The translations under genes were made by a program, and so were the position numbers. Shown piece after piece: positions 48,301-60,300 of a stretch of DNA of 64,000 nt. Below the pieces are notes generated by a model, which did not search any database, was not told the origin of the DNA, and was given only the letters and a program-made list of their open reading frames with translations. Position 1 is the first letter of the stretch; every line of letters starts with the position of its first letter. This stretch comes from Talpa occidentalis (Eukaryota; Chordata; Mammalia; Eulipotyphla; Talpidae): contig NW_023601433.1 in NCBI RefSeq assembly GCF_014898055.3, forward strand, positions 41,597,876 to 41,661,875, in the 5' to 3' direction.

Positions 48301-51300
48301 AAAGTAAAAATGAAGGTATATGTTTAAAGCAGATCAAAATTCCAGAACACAGATGAGTGGGTGTCTAAGTCTGAGAGACTGGGGAGAATGGGGAAGGGAT
48401 GCTATTGGCCACAGGGTTTCTTTTGGGTACATAAAAATGCTCTAAAGTGGATAGTGGGCCCCCCTTGTGGCGCAAGGGTTAAGCATAGCACTGTGAAGCT
48501 ATCTGCAGCCACTGCAGCACGAGTTCAATCCCTGAGTTTGATCCCTGGCTGGCCAGGGAACTAGCCACATGGCGCAGCAGACCTCTCCTGTCTGGCCTGC
48601 TGCTCCCCTCAGCAGTGTATTTCAGTCAATCTGCCTGTTCTGCTCCCCACTCTGTCTCTGGTGAATCCTCCTGCCCTGCACACTATTTCTCTGGCCTGTA
48701 CCCCAGCTCTTGTATACATAAATATATAAATCTTTAAAAAAATAAAGTGAATAGTGATGACAGCTGCACAACTCAGTGAATATAGTTCACTCTTGATGGA
48801 GAATTGTCTGGAACATGAATTACATCTCAATCAACAGAAAGGAATAGTGAGGACCACAGAAGTGGCCCCGGCAGTCAGAGCAGCATGGGGCATCAAGACC
48901 TCAGAAACCATGAGAGAGATCGGGTCGGGGGGACAGTCAGGGTGTCCAAGCTGCCAGAAGGGTAGACAGAATGACCGCAGCGACTGGCCACCTGCTCTGG
49001 CAAATTGGGAAGGGCCCTGGAGGAGGGAAACAGGCAGGAGAAAGTGGGAGCTGTGAGTCAACTGTAGAACTTAAGCTACCTCTTAAAATCATGTTTGTGA
49101 AATGAAAGAGATTATTCAAGGAGACCAGGGCTGTTTTCAAGATTGAGAGACCCAAACATGACCAGGAGTCTGATGATGGCAGAGAGGAGGGAGGGAGAGT
49201 CAGAAGGGAAACTGAGGCAGAACAGAGGTCGGGGGAGGAAGCCAGGCTGGACCTCTGAAGTGAAGGCTGAATCCCAGCTGCTTTTTAGCAAACTTGATCA
49301 GGAAACAAATAAGGAGGTGTAAAAGAGGATCTGGCCTCTCTCAGCATCTACACAGTCTGTGAGCACCCCAGAGTTTTGCAGGCATTCCCTGTGTGGTGAG
49401 GGAGAGGGAGGACAGGGGAGGAGAGCTGGAGAGATAAACTGCAGCTTCCATTAGAAACTCCTTTCTCCCAATCACCCACGCCCTTAGGTCCCGGCATTTG
49501 TACTGCTTTAAAAGTCCTGCCCAGAACGAACCTCAATGACAGCCAAGCTAGGTAACTGAAGATTTAGCTCAAGTATGGGGATAACCTTGTGTGTGTCCCC
49601 GCTTCTGATTCTCATTTGACTGAGTTCCAGGTAGGCCTGGGGTAAAGTGGGAAGACACCCCCAGGTTGGTCCTCAGGAAGCTGGACTGCTTGCACTGGGT
49701 CACAGTTCTGCTCTCCCAGACAATGGGTGCAGGCCCCGAACCTGTGTTTGCCCTCAGAACCCCCTCAGTGACCCCTAGCTCTCCACCCACCCTTCAGATG
49801 ACGCAGGCGGGCCCAGAGATTAGTGGATGACGTGCTTGCTTTGCCAAAAGAGCTAAGTTCTAGAAGTAACTGTTGAACTCTGCCTCCCCCCTAATAAATT
49901 ACAATCCCTGAATATCACTGATTCTGTTCCCACCCTTTGAACTCCTGCCCGCCTGGTTTTTTCTTCTACTGACTCGAGTTGGCATTTGCTATCTTATAAT
50001 CATTTTTCTTAATGTCATGGTGGCGGTGCTGGCAGAAACGTCCCAAGCTACTCTTTGTGGGTATGACAGTATCCCTTGTGCATTCAGTGAAACTAAACAA
50101 AAGTAATCTCTTCTGTCCCCACAGGCAGCATCTGTGACGATGAAATGAAGCACTATGCCTCCAGACTTGCCCTTTTTTCGGAATTTCTCTATGTAGCCAT
50201 TTTGCTTTATAAATCACCCTCTCCCCCAAAAATAAATATTATACCTCAGCCTCCAAGCCTCCACTTTGGTGCCACCACTCCCTGAACTGCAGCCCTTTTA
50301 GAGATAAATGACAGAGTGGACGCTTCACAATGCCTCCCCACCTCACCCAACCCTTCACAGGCTGCAGCCCCAAAGCCCAGGCTGATACCTGATCTTATAT
50401 ACTGTGCTACTGTGCACACATTCCCCTGCCCTGCAAAGGTCATCATGACCTGAATTTGGTGTTATCATACCCAGGCAGGATTATTCTTTCACTATATGTG
50501 TATGTATTCCCAAACAACATATACTACTATCTTGCATGGTCTTTCACGTGAGTTAAACAACTGCATTAAAGCCTTCCATCCCCTTCTGCAATGTGTCTGC
50601 TCACCTAACATGGTGTGTGTGCAATGGATCAAGATTGAAACACACAGGTCTAGTTCATGCCTCCTCACCAAGGCACAGGGTTCTCCCATATACAGGTCAC
50701 AACTGTGTGTCCCTCTCCAGCAGGGAGACAACTAGAGATGGTTAAGAGTGTGGATTCTGGGGCTGGGTCTTGTGGATTTGAATCCTGGCTCTACCAATAA
50801 TCATCAGCTGTGTGACTTTGGAAAAGTTACCTAACCTCTCTGTGCCTCAAGTAGCTCTTATATACAATGAGACACTAGTAACCACCTCATAGATTTTTGT
50901 GCAGACCAGCTGAATACAAGTAGAGCACTCAGATAAATGCCTGCCATCTAATAGACCCTATGTGTTTATATACATCTGCTGTCCCTGCTATGATTATTAG
51001 TCCTGTAAATGTCCTCAAACCATGTTTCTGAATGTATAACGACTAAACTGTGACCATAAAAGCTTTCTTGACCATAAAAGGAATTTTCATATACAAAATG
51101 GTTAGGAACCACTGACATATTTGCTATTTGCTCTCGTGGTCCCTGTGTGTTACCCACTTCCTGATATATTGGGGAAATTATGCAAAGCCCAAGGTCCTGT
51201 CACCCTCTTAGGGTGATAGTCATGAGTCAATTGCCTCTTTTTCCACATGCTGAGCATCTCATTCACCAGAGCAAGAGATCACAGCCACCAGAGTTCCTGC

Positions 51301-54300
51301 AGCCAAATGCAGCATCTGTCCCGAAGAAGCACTGAGGACACCTTTCAGGGGGACCAGCATTTGAGGTCAACTCTCTAAACAACCCAAGGTGAGGGCAATG
51401 TCTCCATGTTTGAAGAGACGGTCCATATTTCTAAAGCCATGGGACCCCATGAAGGAAAAAGGAATATGCTGTCCATGTCATATAATTCTGGGGAACAGTA
51501 ACCTGAAGCCAAGGTGTGCAGTCTGTGTCCCAGGCTGGCCAGGTGTCTGAGGCTCCCAAGAAGGTGACTGGGTTCCAATATTAAGGCTACACCATGTCAG
51601 CTCCTGCCTGTGAACTTGCTAAGTGTGTGGCCTTGGGAGTCCCGAGTTCTGCTCACTTCCTGGCCTTATACCTACCCTGGGAGCACAGAGCCCCCAGCAC
51701 TTAGACAAGTTTCTTCTAAATGCAATCTCGGGACAACAGCGACAGTGCCTCTGCTCTGGACTTGTGTAAAGCCCAGAACCCCCTGGAAGTATTCTCAGCC
51801 TTCCTGAAAGTGCCTCTGTCATAGCCTATCTAGGTGACTGGAGAAAGAAAGACAAGCACAGAGATATACAGACAGACAGACAGGCTGACTGACTTACCCT
51901 CACAGTCAGATTGTGGACCCCATGAAGGCAGGCACCCAGCCTCACACCTCAATGGCTTCTCAATGGCTTTAGTTCATGATAAAGGGCTGCCTCGTCCCTT
52001 CCTTAAGGATTCCTGTCTGTTTTGGCTGAGTTCCTTTGCCTCCTCCATCCCTCCATGGACTCACAAGCATCTCCCTGCCCTTGCAAATGGAACTGTGTCT
52101 CCATCAAACAGTGCCCATGCCAGCTGGGCCCCCCCCAGAAGGCTCCGGGCTCATGTTGACAAAGTCCGGCCCGGCAGGCAGCCCCAAGCGGGCCAGTGAC
52201 CCTAGCGAGTGAGTCTCTGTCCAAATCAACCTAACAACATTATAAATGGGAACCTGCCCTGTCTTTCTGCAGTTTCTCTGCTTTTCTCTTGTCTCTGTCA
52301 CCTGAATCTGGATTCAAGGGCGCAGCTGGCTGGGGTACTGAGTTGCTCACCCCATGAACTCTCCTGACCTATCTTTGTCTTTTATCTACAAGATAAGATG
52401 ATTAGTACCCTGTATCCCCACCTGGTGACACTCAGCCTTGCTTCAGAGTGGGCCCCACCTGTCTGTGGAGCAAGGAGGCCAGCAGGCCGCAGGGACAACA
52501 CAGGCAGAGCAGCACAGTCCTGCCAATGTCCGCTGACTCCTTGGGGCACAGGCCATGCAGGGATGCACCTGCCCACTCACTGGTGCAGGCAGAGATTACT
52601 CACCCAGATGGGCCTCCCTGGCAGGATGCTCTCTCCAGGGCAAGAGTGGGAAGGGCTGTGGCCACAAAAGGTAACATTACTGCTATTTTGTTTCTGAACC
52701 GCTCCCGCCACAATTGCAGCTCATCATTACCAGCCCCAAATTGTGCCAAATATGCTTAAATAAGGTAACACATCAAACATGGCAGATACATTTCTCTGCA
52801 GGGGAAGTGAGGCAGGGTGTCCCCTGGCTCCATGAAGGAAGGATCCACACTGGGGGCAATCATGTCTGACACTGTACCCTGTCCTGGTGGCAGAGCACTT
52901 AAAAGCTCTGTTAGCAATGGCAACGCTTCTGCCCCTCCCCACACACAAAATAACTTTCTGCCTCAGAAGTAAGGAAAATTCTGGTTTCATGGGAACTCTG
53001 GCCCTTGCCAGGAGCAGATCGGTGTCTATTATGGGCTGTATGGCTGTGTTACCACCACCACACACACCCTCCAACAAATGATAGGTTGAAATCCTAACCC
53101 TCAGTGTGATATTAAGAAACGAGACCTTTTGAAGGCATGAGGCTGGTGCCCTCATGACTGGGATCGGTGCCCTTCTAAAAGGAATCTCAGAGAACTCTCT
53201 CTGGTCTCCAGCGACAAGAAGTCAGCAGCTACAACTTGGAAGGAGGCCCTCACCAGAAGTCAGCCGTGCCAATACCCTAATCTCGGACTTCCAGCCTCTG
53301 GAACTGTAAGAATTACATGTCTGCTCTTTAGTTCACCCAGTCTGCACTATTCTGCTAGAGCAGCCCGAATGGACAGAGACAGTATTAGGTGACGTCCTTG
53401 CTTCCTGCCCCAGACAGACTTGCTGTGGTTCCTTCCATACAGGAGGCAACGTGGAGTGAGAGAGAAACTGTCTGCTGAGAGCAAGACAACAGTCCCAACT
53501 CACCGTGGGACACCGCTGTGATAAGGGTCAAACCCCCATCTTATCAACAACAATGGAAGGAACTAAGAAAGATAGTTCTTAGCAGGGAGGAAGCAACAGA
53601 TGTGGTCAAAACTGGGAAGGGCTGTCTGTGGTGGGAGGAGCGACGTACTTTCTCTGCATGGCCCCAGGGGACCCCAAGCACCACCTTCCCATCCTGATAT
53701 GGGCTGCACCCCAGGGAGCTGCTTGACCAAACCAGGGTCGAGACATTGGCTTATACTTATATAGTAGCAAGGGCCACTGGTTCTTTTTAAAACATGTATT
53801 TTGGTGGCATAATCACAGAGATAGAATCCTAGAAATGAAGGAGCAAATGCAGCTCCAGCTTTCTACTGGAAACAACCCACGCTACAAGCCACTCCATAAG
53901 GTCTGTCACCAAATCAGTTGAGTCAACGCCACAATGGAGACATTACTGGCCCAATGGAGTCTGTTGTCCCTGCTCCACACTAATTTCCATGAATGCAGGA
54001 CCCTCGTTTAACCTAGTGTCTAGAGAATCAAAGGCACTCAACCACACGTGATAAAGCAACCTAAATGCCCACCCTGGGATGAGTGGGCAAACCGTGGGAG
54101 CCACTCACAGTGGAAGATCACCCCACCTTAAAGGGGGGCGATGCAGTGGTGCATCAACAGCATGGGTGAACCTCAAAAGAGTGAGACACAGAAGATCACT
54201 TGTCCGATTCCTCTGATGTGAAATATCCAGAATAGGTAAATCCAGAGAGGCAGAGTACACTGTGGCTGGCTGCCAGGGGCAGGGGCGAGGGAGAACAGGG

Positions 54301-57300
54301 AGCAACTGATGACTGTGGAGGGACTGTCTTTTGGGGGGATGAAAATATTCACAAGCCAAATAGAGGTGAGAATTGCATAACAACGTGAGTGTGTGAATGC
54401 CCCTTATCTGTGCCTATCAAACTGGCTGATTTTATGTTCTATACACTTCACCTTGATTTAAAAAACACACTGTTGAATGAATAAAAGGAGTCTTCATTGT
54501 GCAGTGGCAATTTATGTTACTCTGTGAAAGCCGGGAGGGTGCACAGACGTTTTCTCAGGACAGGAGTTGGTCCTGAACAAAGCCTGGCTCCTGGGGGCCG
54601 GTGGCGCTCCCTGCCTGTCTCTCTGCCGCTGGTCATCCATGATGGACAGCCATCACCTGAGGGGAAACTGACCCCTGACAGCACTTAGGTCTGGGAGCAG
54701 CTTATAAGGTGGAGTCCAGCCCAGGGAGCTGGGTGGACTTTTACCCTGTGTTTTACAGACCATCTCTTAGCAAGTGTATCTGCCATTAAAAGGGGCAGCT
54801 GATGCCATCACATGACATCAAGGCCATTGAAGCCCCACACCTGCATCTCCCTGGCCCCCAGCAGGCAGGGGACAGGTTCATTTGTGTGCTGTGGATGACA
54901 GGTGGGTCATAAGACTCATTTCTATTTATGTCCATTCTTCCCAATAGGAAGTGACCCTTTAGAGCAGTGATCGCCACACATTGAGACCCCAGAGACCTGC
55001 ATGTATATGATGGTGAGCTGTTCACTGAGCAAATGACAGTCTCTGACCCTGAGACAACAATCCACAGCCTCTTCCCAACTTGCCCGAATATGTGTCCTGG
55101 CCAAATGAACAGAATAAAAGTGGTCCTGACCTTGTCTTAGGACAAGTCCAGCAGCCTGTTTTTATATGGCCTGTAAGCTAAGAATAGTTTTTATCTTTTT
55201 TAAGAGATGTTTAAAAACAAAAACAAAACAAAAACAAAAAATATGCAAAAGAGACCACGCGGGGCAAAGATACTGCCAGGGGCTCGCTGCTTCCTTTCAG
55301 GCACAAGTTCAAGGAAATCAACCCATTTGTAGGAAAAAAAAAAAAAAAAAAAAAACCACGCGGACTTCATCTGTCCTCCTGGGTTAATAGACTCTAAATT
55401 TTAGCCACAAGATAAATAAGAAGTAAAATATTTACAAGGCCTTGCAGACCTCTGCGGGTGCCTGTGTGCTGGGTATTGTCTGAACTGTTTGCCGAGGCTA
55501 TTTCTGTCCTGAGAAAGCTGACCTGCCAGAACGTCAGGGCCGAGGCTGCCCCGCAAACCAGGAAGCGGCCTTGCTCCTCTCACTGGAACTGCGAGGTGAA
55601 CAGGAACTGACCGAGGAAGGCAGCTCTTAGGATCACATGATGCGTTGTTTTCAAAGAACCTAAGAGTCTCTTGGTGATGGTATTTGAACGAGCAGCCTTG
55701 TCCTCCTCCCTTCAGCCTCTCCCTCACCTTGGGCACAAGCAGTCCCTGGGGTTGGGAGCTGGGAGGAATGGGCAAACAGTGGGAACCACTTACAGTGGAA
55801 GGTCACCCCCCCTTAGAGTGGAGGGATGACAGCATGGATGAACCCCGAAAACAGGACACTAAGTGAGAAAAGTCACACGCAGGAGGCCACGTATTATCTG
55901 ATTCCTTTGATGAGAAATATCCAGAATAGGTAACTCCCGAGAGGCAGAGCAGACTGCTGGCTGGTTGCCAGGGGCTGGGACAAGGGGGACACCTTGGGTG
56001 TTTAGATGGTGGGGGGCCCTTGAGGCCTTCAGGAGAGGGGGCCGCTGTGAGACACAGCTAAGGTCAGCCCAGCCTTGGCAAAGCTCTTTCTCCCTGCCAG
56101 TCTCTGCTTGTCTGACTCAGCAAAGGCAAGGGAGCAAAAAGACGTAAATAAGTCAGAAAGAAAAAGAAAAATGCCGGATGGTCTTACACATCGCAGGAAT
56201 TTAGAAAACCTAAATAAGGGACCAGGAAAAAGACTAATTAATACAAAGTAAAAATCAAAATCAACAAGCAATTATAAACCAGAGACACACTAAGCCAGGG
56301 CAGGGAGAGGAAGGACGAGGGTCAAAATAGGGGGGGTACAACTGTATGGGGAATATAACCAAAATGAAAATGCATACATTGTGCAAAAATGAAAAATGAT
56401 GCAAGAATTATATAAAATATTAAACAAAACAAAAACAAAAGACGCAGCTAAACCCTGCAGATACTGGGGTGTATGGGACCCAGACTGAGCCTCCCAAGGG
56501 GACTAAGAGCCGCCAGTCTGTGCTCACTGCCAGAGACCAAGCTGGCAGCGCTTGGCTCAGTCTGCCCTGTTGGGAAATCAAGACTTCGTGGTCAGTGGGC
56601 TTGGATTTCAGATACACTTTGAGTAGTCCAATTGTTCCCAAGAGCATGGAGGGAATTAGAGAAATTTGGTTCACCTTAATTTGGCAGGGTGGATGACCCC
56701 TTAGGCACCAAACAACAATGGGGTTGGAAAGAAGGAAAAACTAGCGCTTAGAGGAGAGAGCTCAGGAAACTGGATTGTATAATTAGAAGGTTTCTTGTTG
56801 GGGGAAATTTTTAGAAGTAAAATTAGGAAGCTACTTCCTGGGAGGTGCTGGTAGTGGGTGGTAGGCTGAATGCAAAAAAGGAAACTTCTCCTGGGTCCGG
56901 TGTGTGCCTGCACACAGGCGTGCACGCATGTACACTCCTGGTAGCTGTGCACCCACTGGGTGATCATGAGGGGACAGTGCCAGGGCCCATGGTGTGCAGC
57001 ACAGAGGCAAGATCAAGAATATTCCCTGTGCCAGGTGACCATGGTCCCAGCTTTGACATAAGGTACTTGGGGACTGGCAAAGGCATGCCTGGTGTGTTCC
57101 TAAGCTCAAGAGGAACAGATGCTTCCTTCTTCACATTTCCTAGCTAGCGTAGGGCCTGCCTACAATAGACGCTCAGGAAATATTTCTCGAATAAATCCAC
57201 TGCCAAGAGTCACAGCAAGGCCTATTTCTATATTCCTAAAATCACACCTGTCTCTTCATGGTGGAGATGCGGGGGAGGGGGAGCAGTCCCTGAAGTCAAC

Positions 57301-60300
57301 TGTGGCTGCCTTCTACTTCTCTATCAGGAAGGATGAGGACCGGGATGCATTTCCAGTCAGGGGTGGTATATGCAGCAAGCACAGGCTCAGGGATGCCAGA
57401 CCTTGTCCCAGCTCTTTACAGCTGGCTGGAGACCTTGGACAAGTCACCAGAGGTCTCCAGGCCTCAGATGGTTCATCTGCAAAATGAAGGATTGGGCTGC
57501 TGAGTCTCCTACTCCCTTGAGTTCTAAGATTCAAGGGCTGCAGCTGGGAGGAGCTGGTGATTCCCATACCCTCACTAAGTGTTGTGCCAAGTGTCACTGC
57601 CATTTTACAAACTTAAAAGTTGTAACTTGGTGGTAAGTCATTTTAATGACGTGCAGGGTTGAAAAGAGCAGAACCAGTGCTGGGGCCTGACCTTCAGGAC
57701 TGTGGTTTTTGGTATCTAAGCAAGAGCCTCGTCTGGTTGTTAGTGTAGAAAGAGCAAAGGGATGCTGCACAGACTAGATCTCCTTTAACCTGCTCCAACC
57801 CGGGGGAACAAATGCCAGGGTTTCTAGCCCCTGGTCAGTCAGGGAGGTCAGTAACTGGCTACTGGGCAAAGCCAGGATTCGAACCTAGCTTTGCCCTCCC
57901 CTTCCAGGTTCAGAGTTGCCTCCTGATGGACAGGTCCTCACTGCCATCGGGACACCCAGGCCCCATGGTGATCTCCAACACCCACCCTGAGCCTCAGGTA
58001 GCCCCCACACTCCCTTGCAGCTGCACACTATGGTGTCTGATGTCCCAGCTGTGTCAGCATCTATTAATCACGCCACCTCTCCCCCAACCGAGAGGGACCG
58101 CTTCTCCTTTTCCTTCCGCAAACCACCTAACTGAAATGGCAGGAATTTATCACAGGGCTTAACACATGGCTGAACCATGGGGAAGCTGAGCCTGCTGCCT
58201 TCAAACAAAATCAGGAACCCCAGAAGTCTGAGGTCCAGACAGTCAATTCTGAGAGAAAATGGCTGGGACATGCAACAACCTGGGTGTCACCGAGCCCACC
58301 GCCTCACCACACCCCGCCACATAGGACCCTTTGCCCCATGAGCTGCCCTGGCACAGAAGTGAGGGGCCTCTGCTGCTGAGCACTACTCAAAAGCCTGGCA
58401 ATGGAGACACCCCAATACCTCAGCACGAAGAGCCTGTGCCTCAGGTGTCAAGGTCTTCCCCAATCTAAGGCGGATTATAAAGGCAACAACTAACATGGTC
58501 CTAGAAGAACAGGCTCTGGCATAAATGCCCCATGTAGGCCTGGGTCCAACCACTTTCTGACATAGCAGGCAGCTGAGTGGGAGCTTGGCTATAGCCCAGA
58601 CCTGGCACTAGGGCCAGGCTGGAAACAGGCAGTCGATATTCCACGTCCCAAGGAAAGCCCCAAACATCTGGGGGCAGGCTCACATACTCCACACAAAGGA
58701 CATCCTAAGAGTCATTAGCAGAACCAGTCCTACTACCAGTCCTAGCCACCTCCCTGCCTTCTCTCCTGTGGAGAAGGTGAAGGGACATGAGGAAAAGAGT
58801 TAGCAGCTTGTCAGCAGGAGAGTGGAGTTCATGGTGGGACATGATGGGCCTCCACCCTGGTCTGTGAGGAGAAAGCTCCTTAGGAACTCAGGGAAATGAG
58901 AAAGAAAGGGGCCCTAGCCCCCCACTTCCCAGGTGCTCACTGAGCTGGGAACATACAGGCCTAAAAGGTGTAGACCCCACAGCAAAGGGAGTTGTAGAAG
59001 GGGAGTCCTGGCCAAGACCAGCCTGTGTCTTGGGGGTCTGAGAAATTTGGAGGATGGGGTCTGCTGTCCCCTGGGATCCTGTAGGGGGCAAGGCAGAGTG
59101 CAGAGTGAGAAGAAGCAGGTGAGAGGTGGTGGTTGGGCACCAACCTGGGTGCTCCGGTGAAGGGGAACGGGGAGAGGAGATGAGCAGAGGGAGCCAGGAT
59201 GAAGCTGACCCCACCATGTAGACATGGCAGAGTCGCACACAGAGGCAAAGGCAGAGCGAGACAGGGAGGTGACCAGGCAGACAGTCACATGAGACAACCC
59301 TGCCCCCAACCTCCTGGGCCAAGCCCAGAAGAGTCAGATTCCCAAGATGGAGGGGGAGAGGCTGACAGCGCAGGACACACCCTTCCAGCCCAAACCCGGG
59401 ACTCTAAGCCTGGCCTGCCCTGGAGAGGAATGGACAGGTTGACACTGCATGTAAAGCTTTCACCACTGGGCATGGTAGTGGTCATGGCTGAGTAGAAAGT
59501 GACTTAACTGAGTTTTATAACAATGAAGTGGGGAAAACAGTCAATCAAATTGAGTCTCCTCAGTACTGGATTACATGAAGAGGGGAGGCTCCGGCCAGGC
59601 CAGAGCTACTCACAGTTGTGCAGTAGGTGCTGGGGCGGGGGTGGTGGGGAGAAGCAGGGAGGGGGCCACAGAAGGGCAGGAGGGACAAGACTACAACTCC
59701 AGTGGCCAGGACTGGAGCCCTCAGTGAAGTGCCACATAGGCCACAGGGCACTTTCCACTGCCCTTTCCTCTTTGCCACCCAACCTCCTAACCTGGGAGCT
59801 GGTGCAAACCCACCACCTCCTCTCTGAGGCTGGTGAGTCCCCTGAAGTCTCCTAACGTTCAAATATATGCTCCCCTAAGTCCCTTGTGTTATTACTTAAC
59901 GTATGTGCAAACTCTGTCTACCCAGCTGGAGGCTAAGCTCCTAGAGAACAGGTGCTAACATTTAGAAAAGGGTATGTTTTCCCTTGTAGGTTTCAAAGAT
60001 TGTAGCCAAAAGTTAAGTCTTACACTCAGATGTCACAGAGGGGGTGTAATCCTCAGCTCCACCAAGCACGGACCTTGAGTGAGCCATTTAATCTCTGAGC
60101 CACCTCTGTAAAATGGTGCCACTACCAGTACTTTCTCTGGAGGGTTGTTGGAAAGAATAACTGAGACAAATCACCTAAAACTGCACCTAGCACATATTAA
60201 GTACACACTTCTGCTATTCCCTTCCCTCCAAAATCTGATTTACTGGCAGCCATTCTTAAAGCCCGCCTGGTGACGCCTGTGGTTGAAAACTGTGTAAGGG

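Noticed and set aside
58888..59322. Minus-strand frame of 144 codons in intron 1
   Set aside because: It has a low-complexity Pro/Ser-rich translation, no recognised family, and lies within a GPR137B intron. It is likely chance in GC-richer DNA.
60258..60295. GCCCGCCTGGTGACGCCTGTGG resembling a SINE head
   Set aside because: The similarity stops after about 25 bases. There is no B box or tail.
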